Shown: positions 7,774-16,907, numbered from the stretch's first letter. The stretch is 60,567 nucleotides of DNA from CAZDDI01 sp964504195 (GCA_964504195.1 CAZDDI010000021.1:1-60567); one strand, 5' to 3'. The notes: a model not told the origin generated them from the sequence alone. Numbers and translations: made by a program.

Positions 7774-10047
7774 CTATTTATCTTCAAGGGGGCGACGCCG
7801 CAATCGCCATGCGGCCACAAGCACCCCTACAAGCATCAATCCAGTGATGGCCGCGCCCAGGTAGAGCAGCGTAGGCCGGAACACCAGCTCAACCGTATGC
7901 GCGCCCGCCGGGACGCATACGCCGCGCAGCGCGTGATTGACGCGCACTACCGGCACTTTTTGCCCATCCACCGTAGCCTGCCAGCCGGGATAGTGGACCT
8001 CGCTGAGCGCGAGCAGTCCCGGAGCCGACGCTTGCACCTCAAGTAGCAACCGCTGATTGCCTCGCGCGACCACCCGCGCCGTTTCCGGCCCGGTAGCCGG
8101 TGCAAGGGAACACTCCAGCGCAGCCTCTACCAGCGCGGCCACCTGCGGATCGAAGTCCGCCTCGTTGAGCCGCGCCAAGCGCAACGCCCCATCAGGATGC
8201 ACTTCAATCTCATGGACAAGCCAGGCCGGAGGCAACGCGCGCGGGCGTTCGTAAATCCACAGATCGCTCTCCTGTGCAATGAGCTGGGGCGAGGCCGGAT
8301 CGCCTTCCGGGAAGCCCATATCGTAGTTGGCGACCAGATAGCGCGCCGCGAGCAAATCATACGCGCGGGCGCGCGGATCAGGTACGATGGTGGTGAGGTC
8401 GTGATGTGTCTGTAATTGCAGCGGATCGTAGGCCAGCACCGTCTCGATGCCCAAGTTCATGCCGCGATTTTGCTCGAAGATGTTTAGTCCCCACGGCAGC
8501 ACGCGCCCCGGCTCGTGTTCGGCCAGCGCAGCCGCCACGCGCGTCCAGTACTCGCTTGACGGGAGCGGTAACGGCTGCACGATGCCACGCCCGAACCCCC
8601 ACAAATCCAGCAGCAGCAGCCCCAGCGCCAGCAGCGCAAAGCCATGCCGGGGCGCAGTCTGGCGCAACCACCGGCTGAACAAGGCCCAACTCAGGCCGAA
8701 GAGCACCAAGAACACGGCGGTATAGTTGGCGAGGTGCCACAAGCGGCCTACTTCAGGGTTGGCATCGCGTTGGAGCGTGAAGAGGACATAGCTGCCGGTC
8801 ATCAACAGCAATGCGAAACTTACCACCAGCCACGGCCAGAGACCGGCGAAGAAATCATGGGCCTCTGGCGCTTCTGTGCGCGTCAATAGCCAGTTCACCG
8901 AGAAGCCGCTCAAAGCCGCCACGGCAAAGGTGAACGCGAAACCGGCGCGGGCAGGTGCGCGGGCCACGCGGAACAGCGGGATGAAGTTGTACAGCACGCG
9001 ATGTAGCCCACCTAACGCGCCGAAAGCCAGGAGCAGCGCGGTAATGCTCAAACCCAGCATCAAGGGCGTCAGGCGGTGTGTGCGGCGATAGGCGTTGAAG
9101 GCCACGAAGAGCAACGGCAAAATCCCCACATAGAAGATCAGCTCCTCATAGACACTATCGCCCCAGTAGCCGGTTATGGCGGGGTTGCCAAAGAAATTGG
9201 GGATGAGCAGGGTCAAGAGGTAGCCGGGGGGCCAGGCGTAACCGGCGGCGAAGTCATAGCCGGCGCCCTGGCGTGTGGAGAGCGCAAGCAGTTGCAGCGT
9301 AGGCAGCAATTGAATAGCTGCCAGTGCCAGTCCCACGCCCCCCGCCACAGCCAGCAGCGCCGTCACGGTCAGCAGATCGCGGCCCTGGATTTTGTGCAGC
9401 CACAGGCTGTAGCCCACATAGGCTGCCGCAATCAGCGCCACATACAAAAATGAGGCGGTATGCCCCGCCAGGAGCGCCAGCCCCATCGCGACCCCCGTGA
9501 GCACAGCCAGTTCCCAGCGCCGCCGCGTGATGACGGCGCGCAAGCCCCACAAAATCCACGGGAGCCAGGCCTGCGCCATGATGACGCCGATATGCCCGGC
9601 GTAGATGCGCACGAAGATGTACCCGCTGAAAGCGAAGGCACACGCCCCCACCAGCGCGCCCCAGATCTGGAGGCCTTCGCTGCGCAGCCAGAGATACATC
9701 CCGAAGGCCGCTAGCCAGACGTGGAAGACATAGAGAACAGTAATGCCGCGCGTTAGCGGGAGCACGCCCAATATCCACACTGGCGGATAGAATAGCGCGG
9801 GTTGCGGGTTGGTGATGAAGGGAATACCAGCATACAAAAGGGGGTTCCACAACGGAAATTCGCCGTTGCGCAGCGTAACTAGCGCAAACTCCCACCACTG
9901 CATGAAGAGGTAGTTGAGATCATTACCACCTTGATGCCCCGCCATAAGAAAGTGATTGGGCAACCAAAGCAGGTCCCAGAAAGCAGCCAGTGTTAGTAGC
10001 GCCAGAATTCCAGCGGCTATCAAGAAATTACGATTACGCAATTGCAT
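7774..10047 (-). CDS. YfhO-type polytopic membrane protein
   Basis: The protein has 757 residues and about 12-13 hydrophobic helices, followed by a C-terminal soluble domain and a final helix with a basic tail (WRLRRRPLEDK). The N-terminal region 'GGNDLNYLFMQWWEFA' and 'GEFPLWNPLLYAGIPF', plus 'LSEVHYPGWQATVDGQ' near the C-terminus, are hallmarks of the YfhO family. Some YfhO proteins are linked to glycosylation of lipoteichoic acid; the general family role is GT-C-like sugar transfer, so substrate and partner here are unknown. It and the convergent DUF2723 gene are both GT-C-like, suggesting an envelope glycan island. Confidence 0.85.
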   Translation of the reverse strand: MQLRNRNFLIAAGILALLTLAAFWDLLWLPNHFLMAGHQGGNDLNYLFMQWWEFALVTLRNGEFPLWNPLLYAGIPFITNPQPALFYPPVWILGVLPLTRGITVLYVFHVWLAAFGMYLWLRSEGLQIWGALVGACAFAFSGYIFVRIYAGHIGVIMAQAWLPWILWGLRAVITRRRWELAVLTGVAMGLALLAGHTASFLYVALIAAAYVGYSLWLHKIQGRDLLTVTALLAVAGGVGLALAAIQLLPTLQLLALSTRQGAGYDFAAGYAWPPGYLLTLLIPNFFGNPAITGYWGDSVYEELIFYVGILPLLFVAFNAYRRTHRLTPLMLGLSITALLLAFGALGGLHRVLYNFIPLFRVARAPARAGFAFTFAVAALSGFSVNWLLTRTEAPEAHDFFAGLWPWLVVSFALLLMTGSYVLFTLQRDANPEVGRLWHLANYTAVFLVLFGLSWALFSRWLRQTAPRHGFALLALGLLLLDLWGFGRGIVQPLPLPSSEYWTRVAAALAEHEPGRVLPWGLNIFEQNRGMNLGIETVLAYDPLQLQTHHDLTTIVPDPRARAYDLLAARYLVANYDMGFPEGDPASPQLIAQESDLWIYERPRALPPAWLVHEIEVHPDGALRLARLNEADFDPQVAALVEAALECSLAPATGPETARVVARGNQRLLLEVQASAPGLLALSEVHYPGWQATVDGQKVPVVRVNHALRGVCVPAGAHTVELVFRPTLLYLGAAITGLMLVGVLVAAWRLRRRPLEDK

Positions 10048-10070
10048 GGAGTTCGCTCTTGAATTACAAA

Positions 10071-10101
10071 CCGAGGCTGGTTGTATTGCAACCAGCCTCG
10101 G
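10071..10101 (-). terminator. Hairpin downstream of the 10207-11790 secreted-protein gene
   Basis: A 12-bp perfect GC-rich stem (10071-10082 with 10090-10101) has a 7-base loop. It lies about 105 bases past the stop of the minus-strand secreted-protein gene and just before yfhO. On the minus strand it is followed by TTTGTAATT, a weak T-tract. Confidence 0.6.
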
Positions 10102-10127
10102 TAGATCAAAAATCTACTGGAATCCCC

Positions 10128-10190
10128 CCGTTAGCGGTTCTCCCAACGGCTGAATCCGTGACCACGGAAGCAATCCGTGATCTACTGAGG
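10128..10190. repeat. Copy 1 of a dispersed intergenic element
   Basis: The 19-base word at 10172-10190 (AATCCGTGATCTACTGAGG) recurs exactly at 28457-28475. The neighbouring 'gttagcggttctcccaacggct' text resembles 28510-28531. Both copies are non-coding. Confidence 0.6.
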
Positions 10191-10206
10191 CCCGATAGAC
10201 AGTGCA

Positions 10207-11790
10207 TTATTGCAATGACTCAGGGCAATAGGGCTGGTAATGGAAATAATCAATCCGCAGGTCTATTGGCGTAACCTCCCAACTACCGCCCATTAGCCCA
10301 ATGCGATCGCGCGGAAAAGAGAAAGCTCTTTCATCAAGGAGTACCCCGTTAGCGTAGGAATACACCCAATCTCCCCGGACTACAATTTTGAGTGTGTTGT
10401 AAGCATTCCCCTCGTGGATAGCAGGATCCCGATAGTTTTCTTGATACCAGGGAAGTAAATAGTGCTTCTGGTTGGGAGCACAATCATTTTGATAATCGCA
10501 ATGCCGATAGTTACTGTTGCCCGGGAAATGGTAATTTTGATAGTAAATCATAGCCCGGTTTTGAATATCGGTGATATTAAAAGCATACAATTGATCAAAA
10601 TTTGTGTTTGCACCAAATACAACGCCCCAACGTCCTGCCCAGTACGATGGATTGACAAAAGCAGCTCGCACCTCAACGCAATATCGGTCGGGTAAGGGAT
10701 AGGCGTCCGGTGGCAGCGGCGCTGCAACGGCCGGCCACACCCAGAAGGTGTCCACTTCGCCGGGAGGCCATGAGCCTCGATGCCGCGGGACATAAATCTG
10801 GTAATGTCCATCAACATAGTTTAAATTACCAACAACTTCCAGTCCATAATGGTTTGGATCCCAAAAGTTATATCGTTCAACTTCACCTGTGCGCCATCCG
10901 CTGGACGGATCAGAAAAGTCATCAAAGAATTCGCGGGTCACATTAACAGGGGGGAAATACGTCCAGTCTCCAGGGCCATAGCTGTTCTGTCCGCGCACCC
11001 TATAGTAATACATGTCTGGGAGCTTGCCTGTAAAGCTATAAGATGTATTGAGACCTGGCTCGTAAACCGTTGGATCACTGAATACCGCATCTAACGCTTC
11101 CTCTAGCACATAGCTGGTCGGCGCGGTGATATCAGGAAACCCAATATAGTCCCAACTAAGCGTATAATTCCCCTGCATATTGGGCGGCGTCACATCGGGA
11201 TTGGTAGGCGGATAGGGCAGCGGGGGCCACCGCCGTATCACAAGCGGTAAATAAACATACTGTGTGGGGTCGGCCAGGGTCAGGGTAACGGAGCGCGTGA
11301 GAATGTGCATACCATCATCAATCCATACGGTGTTGGTGATGACCTGCCCTGGCATCAGGCTGGCGCTAATGACCGCCTGAAACGAGAGTGTTATAACGCT
11401 ATGTGCCGTAATGGGGGCGGTGTATGTGATAACATTTTGCTGCGCATCGCATACGGGCCATCCTGTTGCCGGATTGACTTGCTCGCTGCCGCAGACAATT
11501 TCCAAAGCTGCTACTAACTGATCCGTTACCGTAATGCCCAAGGTGGCTGTGCTGGTATTACGTAAGGCAATCGCAAATGTGACTGTATCGCCAGCATAGA
11601 GTGTGTCTGGACTATAAGTTTTGGTAGAGGTTTCCAGTGGCCCAGACTGCAATCCAGTCCCCAGCAAAGATGCCTGCCCGGAAGCCGGTTGCAGGCGCGC
11701 GCCCCATAGTCCAAACAGCACGATGCTCAATAACAGCGTGCTAACAGCAAGCGCTCCCATCAAAAACCACGAGCGTCTCCGTACATCCAT
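10207..11790 (-). CDS. Secreted multi-domain protein (DUF11-like, fibronectin III-like, laminin-G-like)
   Basis: The 527-residue protein has a basic N-terminus and one hydrophobic segment (about residues 9-30), read as a signal peptide or anchor. A DUF11-like beta domain follows (about 50-190, 'TLYAGDTVTFAIALRNTS'). Next is the motif YVYLPLVIRRWPP, one fibronectin III-like domain (about 215-290, ending 'YYYRVRGQNSYGPGDW'), and a C-terminal lectin/laminin-G-like domain from FFDDFSDPSSGW to 'IGLMGGSWEVTPIDLRIDYFHY'. GGGGAA sits eight bases before the ATG. The next upstream gene has the same architecture and the two probably arose by duplication. It is probably a cell-surface or matrix protein; no enzyme motif is visible. 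Confidence 0.8.
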   Translation of the reverse strand: MDVRRRSWFLMGALAVSTLLLSIVLFGLWGARLQPASGQASLLGTGLQSGPLETSTKTYSPDTLYAGDTVTFAIALRNTSTATLGITVTDQLVAALEIVCGSEQVNPATGWPVCDAQQNVITYTAPITAHSVITLSFQAVISASLMPGQVITNTVWIDDGMHILTRSVTLTLADPTQYVYLPLVIRRWPPLPYPPTNPDVTPPNMQGNYTLSWDYIGFPDITAPTSYVLEEALDAVFSDPTVYEPGLNTSYSFTGKLPDMYYYRVRGQNSYGPGDWTYFPPVNVTREFFDDFSDPSSGWRTGEVERYNFWDPNHYGLEVVGNLNYVDGHYQIYVPRHRGSWPPGEVDTFWVWPAVAAPLPPDAYPLPDRYCVEVRAAFVNPSYWAGRWGVVFGANTNFDQLYAFNITDIQNRAMIYYQNYHFPGNSNYRHCDYQNDCAPNQKHYLLPWYQENYRDPAIHEGNAYNTLKIVVRGDWVYSYANGVLLDERAFSFPRDRIGLMGGSWEVTPIDLRIDYFHYQPYCPESLQ

Positions 11791-11827
11791 CTAAAGTATT
11801 CCCCTTCGCCTTAAATTTTAGAATACA

Positions 11828-11867
11828 CTTGAGGGAACAACCATCCTACGACGATTGTTCCCTCAAG
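11828..11867. terminator. Hairpin between the two secreted-protein genes
   Basis: A 13-bp perfect stem (11828-11840 with 11855-11867) has a 14-base loop. It follows the minus-strand gene ending at 11882. The T-run (tttttc) is on the plus-strand side, so any terminator activity on the minus strand would rely on the stem alone. Confidence 0.55.
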
Positions 11868-11881
11868 TTTTTCATAGTTTG

Positions 11882-14086
11882 CTATTTATCGGTCACGCGG
11901 AAGTTGTCAAAGTGCGATTGTGCGGGCGTGCGTTCCCAGGATCCCGCAATCAGCCCTACATGCGGATTACCGGGTAAATCGCCCCAGAAGGAGTACGTCC
12001 CCACCCAGTTATTGTTAAAGTAGACGGCGAAGGTGTTATCACGTACCTCAACCCTGACCGTAACATTTTTATTGTAACCAGCTTGCAGCCCCGGGCAGGA
12101 TGGGTTAAGCCCGCCGGGCCACTCACGGTAAACGTATTTGTCGTTAGCTCCGCGCGGCAAGAAAGCCCGTGGGATATAAGGATGATGCCCGCCATCCCAT
12201 ATATAGTTGGTGTAGGCGCTGACCGCGCATTGGCCTTCAAAGTTCCACTCTACCGCGTAGAAAGTCTCGAAGTATCCAGTGCCCCCGCTGGTGCGCGTAC
12301 CCAGGAAAATCAAACCGGCCTTGGCGTAGGTGGGATCCATGTCTTTGTCTACCGCTTGAATAAAACGGTGCTCCACTTGTACGTCATAGGTGCGGTCGTT
12401 GTGTGTATAAGGTGCGGGCATAACGCCCATATACTTGTTGTTCAACCCCAGATCGTTGCGCAAGATCTTCATCCGGTAAGTGCCATTGTCGTAGTTGACA
12501 TCCAACACTCCCCGTCCACTTTCGGAGTAGACACCCTTCAACCAGCCGCTATTGGCATTGGAAAAATCATCGAAGTAGCCGCGCGCCTGCACTACCACGG
12601 ATTGGGTATTGCTCCATTCGCCTATTCCGTTCTGGTTGTTAGCACGGATTCGGTAGTAATAGGTACCTACAGGTAACTTGCCTGTGAAGACCCGCTGACC
12701 ATTTGTTCCGCCAGTAGCATGTTGAATTACGGTAGGGTTGGTGAAATGCGGATCATTGAAAGCCTCATGGATAGTATAAGAAGTAGGCAGCGGAACTCCC
12801 GATCCCGGTTGATCTGCATAGACCCAGTCTAGCGTATAATTGCCATAGGCACTCTGTGGTGTAAGTGTCAACGTTGTTCCATACGGTACCGGCGGCCAAC
12901 GGCGCATGATGAGGGGTAAGTAAACGTACCGGGTCCCGTTTCTGATGGTCACATTGATGGTATCAATCTCGCCGTAATTACCGCCAGTATCTTGCGAGCG
13001 GGCTTCGATGGTGTAGACAGCTTCATCTTCTTGCGGGAGTGCCCAATTATAGGTCCAATCCCAATAGTCCTGAGCGTTTTGCGTGACTACAGCAGCTTGC
13101 CAAGCCCCGCCGTTGATGCGTACTTGCACCCCTGGAACTGCGGTAAATTGCATTTCCGCCGCATAGTCTGTGGGCAATGGTTGCATGAGCGTCGTTCCCA
13201 CAACTATCGAGCGGACAGCACTCCAACGGCTGTTCCCTACCGCATTGACTGCACGCAAGCGATAGTAGTATGTGCCGGGGGTTTTACCTGTAACGTAATG
13301 ACGTGAAAGTGCTGTAGTAGGATTGTAGTCAACTACATTTTTGTTAAAGTAGGGACTGGTTGATTCTTGCAAATGATAGGCCCAGGCGTCAGCACCTTCC
13401 GTCCAATTGACAAAGTAAGCGCCATTAGAGGGAACGCTGAAGGAGTCAATCGCTGGCGTGGCGGGAAAGCCAGGATCATTGCTAGTGTCCCAGGCATAGC
13501 CACTGATGACAACCTGGGTGCCGGGGGAAGAGGTGAACAACGCCCCGTTGATAGGTTGGCGAATCTGCACTGTCGGTGCATCGGATACGGTGAACAAGAC
13601 TTCATTGGTGGCGATGATCGTCTCGCCATCATCAATGGTCGCCACGTTGGTGATAACATCACCAGGAAGAACGCTGTTGTCAAGTGTTACATCAAAGGTA
13701 AGGGTAACTACTTTGCCCGGGGTCATGTTTTGTACCGTAAAGGTAATGCCTTCGGTGGTGCAAGTCCACAAGCCACTGCCGGGTGGCTGGGTTCCTGCAT
13801 GGCTTTGATCACAACTCAACCGGGAATCAAGGATATCCACAACGGTTGCCGTGCTCACCGTAGTTACCGCGCTCGTGTTGCGCAAAACGATTGAATACGT
13901 CGCCGTCCCACCAGCCGGGACCGCATCCACATTGACCATTTTGGTCGAATCGGTTAAGGGAGGAGCCAGCATCGCCGCGCCGCGCGTCGGTGCAACCAGC
14001 CCCATCCACAATAGCCCCATAGCAAGCGCGACCAGGGTCACGCTCAGCAGGGCACCTACTTTCAATTGCCACAATTTCTTAGCCAT
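11882..14086 (-). CDS. Secreted multi-domain protein, paralog of the downstream gene
   Basis: The 734-residue protein has a signal or anchor segment (about residues 10-35) and a DUF11-like domain (about 45-170) with 'VPAGGTATYSIVLRNTS'. An Ig-like stretch and a first fibronectin III-like unit ending 'TYYYRLRAVNAVGNSRW' follow. After a further beta domain come the motif YVYLPLIMRRWPP, a second fibronectin III unit ending 'TYYYRIRANNQNGIGEW', and a C-terminal YFDDFSNANSGW laminin-G-like domain. AAGGAGTGG precedes the ATG. Compared with the 527-residue neighbour it carries an extra FN3 and Ig-like block. Extracellular location is strongly implied, but the ligand is unknown. Confidence 0.8.
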   Translation of the reverse strand: MAKKLWQLKVGALLSVTLVALAMGLLWMGLVAPTRGAAMLAPPLTDSTKMVNVDAVPAGGTATYSIVLRNTSAVTTVSTATVVDILDSRLSCDQSHAGTQPPGSGLWTCTTEGITFTVQNMTPGKVVTLTFDVTLDNSVLPGDVITNVATIDDGETIIATNEVLFTVSDAPTVQIRQPINGALFTSSPGTQVVISGYAWDTSNDPGFPATPAIDSFSVPSNGAYFVNWTEGADAWAYHLQESTSPYFNKNVVDYNPTTALSRHYVTGKTPGTYYYRLRAVNAVGNSRWSAVRSIVVGTTLMQPLPTDYAAEMQFTAVPGVQVRINGGAWQAAVVTQNAQDYWDWTYNWALPQEDEAVYTIEARSQDTGGNYGEIDTINVTIRNGTRYVYLPLIMRRWPPVPYGTTLTLTPQSAYGNYTLDWVYADQPGSGVPLPTSYTIHEAFNDPHFTNPTVIQHATGGTNGQRVFTGKLPVGTYYYRIRANNQNGIGEWSNTQSVVVQARGYFDDFSNANSGWLKGVYSESGRGVLDVNYDNGTYRMKILRNDLGLNNKYMGVMPAPYTHNDRTYDVQVEHRFIQAVDKDMDPTYAKAGLIFLGTRTSGGTGYFETFYAVEWNFEGQCAVSAYTNYIWDGGHHPYIPRAFLPRGANDKYVYREWPGGLNPSCPGLQAGYNKNVTVRVEVRDNTFAVYFNNNWVGTYSFWGDLPGNPHVGLIAGSWERTPAQSHFDNFRVTDK

Positions 14087-14304
14087 AGTTAGCCACTCCT
14101 TAATAGACTAAACTGACAGATTTCAAAAAAACACCCCAAGACAGTGTCATGGGGGCATTGATGCGACTATCCGATTGCTTTATATCCCCATATACCACAA
14201 AAAGCCGTAAATGCCAAGCTGTGAGCTGACTTAAGCCACGGATGCCGATATTATAGACGGTGCAGCGAAACGAAAAGTTCCCTTTCCCGTGTAATATGCC
14301 AGGA

Positions 14305-15549
14305 TCAGGTAAGTGGTTCGCCAAGCAATAGCTCATGCTCAACCGCGAACATCCGGGTAGGGATGATGCAATTATACAGCTGCGCCTGACTTTCCCCCGC
14401 TATTGCCAGGTAATTATCTGTTCGCCCCCGCCAACGGCCCTGCGTATCACGATGTTCCCATAGTACCGGCAATACTTGGCCCACAAATCGCTGGTGGTAG
14501 GCCGCTGCGAGTTCTTTTCCCAGGTTTCGAAGCGTAACCGCACGCGCGTTCCGTTTCGCTTTGGGGATGGGATCGGGTAAATGGACTGCCGGCGTGCCTG
14601 TACGTTCAGAATAAGGGAAGACGTGTAGCCGCGCAAAAGCCAACGCTGTCACAAAGTCCAACGTTGTGGCGAATTCCGCCTCGGTCTCACCGGGAAAACC
14701 GGCTATCATATCTGTGGTGACAGCAATTTCTGGGGAGACTTCACGTGCCAGAGCAATCCGTTGCGCATATTCGGCGGTGGTGCTGCGCCGTCCCATGCGG
14801 CGTAACACCGTATCACTGCCCGATTGAAGTGGCAGGTGCAATTGGCGGCAGAGGCGCGGGCTTTCCCATAATTTTAAGAGAGTTTCATCTACATCCCACG
14901 GCTCGATAGAAGAAAGCCGTAGGCGGGGCAAATCGCTCTCGTGCAACAATGTTTTCACGAGTAACGCCAGCGAGGGCGTATTGGGTAAATCGCACCCGTA
15001 AGCCCCTAAACTTACGCCGGTTAGCACGATTTCTTGTGCGCCTTGAGAGACCAGTGTAAGTACATCCGCCACCACATCCGCCAGGGGGCGGCTGCGTGCC
15101 GGCCCGCGTAAAATACGGGTGAGGCAATAGGTGCAGGTGTGATTGCAACCGTCTTGCACGCCGAGGAAAGCGCGCGTGTGTCCCCAGCGGCCGGGTGACC
15201 AGGCGGCCGGGAGCGGGTGCTGCCCGGTGAGCAGCGCGGCAGTTTGCGCTTTGTCGGCATTGGGGATGACCCAGGTCACGCCGGGAAGGGATGCTGCGGT
15301 TTGGGGTGCGTTGGTGGCCCAACAACCGATGACTGCCAGCCGGGCGGCAGGATTGGCACGCTGTAAAGCGCGCAGGCGATGGCGTGTTTTGCGAGCTGCT
15401 TGTGCAGTTACAGCGCAGGAATTTAGTACAATCACATCGGCGGCTTCAGGGGGGGTAGCCGCCCACCCTGCGCCGGTTAACTCCCGTGCTAAAATTTCGA
15501 TTTCGGCTGTGTTCAGACGGCAGCCGAGGGCTTCCAGATAGAACTTCAC
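14305..15549 (-). CDS. mtaB: tRNA threonylcarbamoyladenosine methylthiotransferase (MtaB type)
   Basis: This radical-SAM enzyme adds the 2-methylthio group to t6A37 of tRNAs reading ANN codons. Its 414 residues carry the N-terminal MTTase domain, with cysteines in GCRLN, NSCAVT and GCWA for the auxiliary cluster. The radical SAM motif C-NHT-C-TY-C follows near residue 136, then the family's 'LTGVSLGAYG' and 'LPLQSGSDTVLRRMGRR' blocks and a C-terminal TRAM-like segment. The subfamily (MtaB rather than MiaB or RimO) is judged from the overall pattern. The ATG has no Shine-Dalgarno but lies 7 bases after a TATAAT, so the mRNA may be leaderless. Confidence 0.92.
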   Translation of the reverse strand: MKFYLEALGCRLNTAEIEILARELTGAGWAATPPEAADVIVLNSCAVTAQAARKTRHRLRALQRANPAARLAVIGCWATNAPQTAASLPGVTWVIPNADKAQTAALLTGQHPLPAAWSPGRWGHTRAFLGVQDGCNHTCTYCLTRILRGPARSRPLADVVADVLTLVSQGAQEIVLTGVSLGAYGCDLPNTPSLALLVKTLLHESDLPRLRLSSIEPWDVDETLLKLWESPRLCRQLHLPLQSGSDTVLRRMGRRSTTAEYAQRIALAREVSPEIAVTTDMIAGFPGETEAEFATTLDFVTALAFARLHVFPYSERTGTPAVHLPDPIPKAKRNARAVTLRNLGKELAAAYHQRFVGQVLPVLWEHRDTQGRWRGRTDNYLAIAGESQAQLYNCIIPTRMFAVEHELLLGEPLT

Positions 15550-15555
15550 GGATAC

Positions 15556-15564
15556 ATTATACCA
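15556..15564 (-). promoter_or_regulatory. Extended -10 promoter giving a probable leaderless mtaB mRNA
   Basis: On the minus strand TGG-TATAAT reads from 15564 to 15556. The first base of the mtaB ATG (15549) is the seventh base after the box, exactly where transcription would start. No ribosome-binding sequence precedes the ATG. The -35 region is poor (TTTCAT). Confidence 0.5.
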
Positions 15565-15608
15565 TGAGGTGGAATGTATGAAACGGGATAAGGGTTAGGG
15601 TTCATGGT

Positions 15609-16223
15609 TTACGGTAACGTCTCTATTTCTAGATTGTCGAAGGCAATAACGACGCCCGGCTGCGCGAAACTACCTGCATAGAGACCCACATCGCCGCGCT
15701 TTAGAGTGGTATCCATGACTTCGATGACGGGGACAGCGTTTACGGAGAATATGAACGTACTGCCGCGAGCTTCTAGCATTAACACATTCAGCGCCTGCCC
15801 CTGGTGGATGGCGGGGATGGCTTGCCAATCACCGCCTAACAGATTCCACGTGCCGTCGTCGTAACGTGCCGCCCGGACATAGCCATCACCGCTGATTGAG
15901 AAAGCGTAGAAGTGGTTATCGCCATCCATGCGCGCCAGTATGCCATAAGCGTTATCGTCTGGCCCGGCGAGTTGGGTCGCCTCTACTGTCAGTAGAAAAT
16001 CGCCGTAGGTGCGTTCTGCTGAGGCCCAGGCCAGCTGATTGGCGGTTTTTATTTCAATGCGCAATAGCCCATCCACTACTTTGACCTGTGCTGAGGCGTC
16101 AGAGTGCAGATCCCACTTACCGGTCTCGTCGAACGGTTCTTCCCAACGTTTCGCCTGCCCGATGCAGCTCGTTACCAGCACCAGTGCGAGACTTATCACG
16201 ATGAGCATTTTTGTCTGGTGCAT
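15609..16223 (-). CDS. Exported lipoprotein with laminin-G/3-keto-disaccharide-hydrolase-like domain
   Basis: The 204-residue protein has a lipoprotein signal peptide ending in the lipobox LVTSC at about residue 20. One beta-sandwich domain follows, with 'NAYGILARMDGDNHFYAFSISGDGYVRA' split over its central strands and 'KRGDVGLYAGSFAQPGVVIAFDNLEI' pieces at the end. The fold resembles concanavalin-like/DUF1080 domains. It is a paralog of the gene 12 bases upstream, forming a two-gene operon. The ATG at 16223 follows GAGGAGGA. It lacks the DDFSDPSSGW opening; the equivalent region reads 'WEEPFDETGKW'. No catalytic residue can be assigned, so binding is as likely as hydrolysis. Confidence 0.75.
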   Translation of the reverse strand: MHQTKMLIVISLALVLVTSCIGQAKRWEEPFDETGKWDLHSDASAQVKVVDGLLRIEIKTANQLAWASAERTYGDFLLTVEATQLAGPDDNAYGILARMDGDNHFYAFSISGDGYVRAARYDDGTWNLLGGDWQAIPAIHQGQALNVLMLEARGSTFIFSVNAVPVIEVMDTTLKRGDVGLYAGSFAQPGVVIAFDNLEIETLP

Positions 16224-16235
16224 TCTCTTCCTCCT

Positions 16236-16850
16236 CTAGCGTGGGGTCACGCTTAAATCATCGAACCAGATCAGCGTCCCGCCCTGCGCCAGCGTGCCGG
16301 AGGCCATGCCTACATCGCCGCGCGAGAGCGTCGCATCTTCGACGCGTGCTAAGAGTTCCCCGTTGACGTAGAAGGCCAATAAATTGTCCTCACATACTAC
16401 CATGAGGCGATTGGCGATGCCATCAGTACGGATTAATGCGGAGCGTTGCATTGCCGTATCGTGTAATGGTAGCAAATCACCCCCGGCCACTTTACGGAAA
16501 ATGCCATAGTAACCGTCGCCGCTCACTGCAAAGTAGTAGAACTCACCGTCGTTGTAGCGGCAGATAAGCCCGTAATGGTTATCGGAAGCGCCCTCGGAAC
16601 GCGCACTGGCTTCAAGTGTGACGTTCTGATAATTGTGTCCGGCAGTTGACCAAACATACCAGCGCGGCACATCAATCTGGAAGCTATATTGCCCCTGAAC
16701 GTAGCCATGGCTGTAAGTTTCGTAAGAGCCGCCGCGCCAACCGCTGGACGGATCAGAAAAATCGTCGGTAAAAGAAGCGCTTTGTTCCAGGCAGCCCGAC
16801 AAGAACAGAAGCCCTCCCAGCATTAGCAATAACGCATAGCGCCGCTGCAT
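16236..16850 (-). CDS. Exported lipoprotein with DDFSDPSSGW laminin-G-like domain
   Basis: The 204-residue product has a signal peptide with lipobox LFLSGC near residue 19, then FTDDFSDPSSGW and a single beta-sandwich domain ('NHYGLICRYNDGEFYYFAVSGDGYYG', 'LSRGDVGMASGTLAQGGTLIWFDD', each split by short loops). The ATG at 16850 is chosen because GGAGGTT precedes it and the signal peptide starts there; the open frame runs upstream to 17051 without support. It is the first gene of an operon with its paralog at 15609-16223. The domain recurs at the C-termini of both large secreted proteins 2-5 kb away. Confidence 0.78.
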   Translation of the reverse strand: MQRRYALLLMLGGLLFLSGCLEQSASFTDDFSDPSSGWRGGSYETYSHGYVQGQYSFQIDVPRWYVWSTAGHNYQNVTLEASARSEGASDNHYGLICRYNDGEFYYFAVSGDGYYGIFRKVAGGDLLPLHDTAMQRSALIRTDGIANRLMVVCEDNLLAFYVNGELLARVEDATLSRGDVGMASGTLAQGGTLIWFDDLSVTPR

Positions 16851-16907
16851 CCTAACCTCCTCCCGCGTGAAACATGAAGATTTACCACAGCCCTGTTCTA
16901 CTTTTTT

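Noticed and set aside
14133..14153. Small hairpin (CCCCA...TGGGG) upstream of the 734-residue secreted protein
   Set aside because: The stem is short with a mismatch and its position fits neither a terminator nor a known regulatory element.
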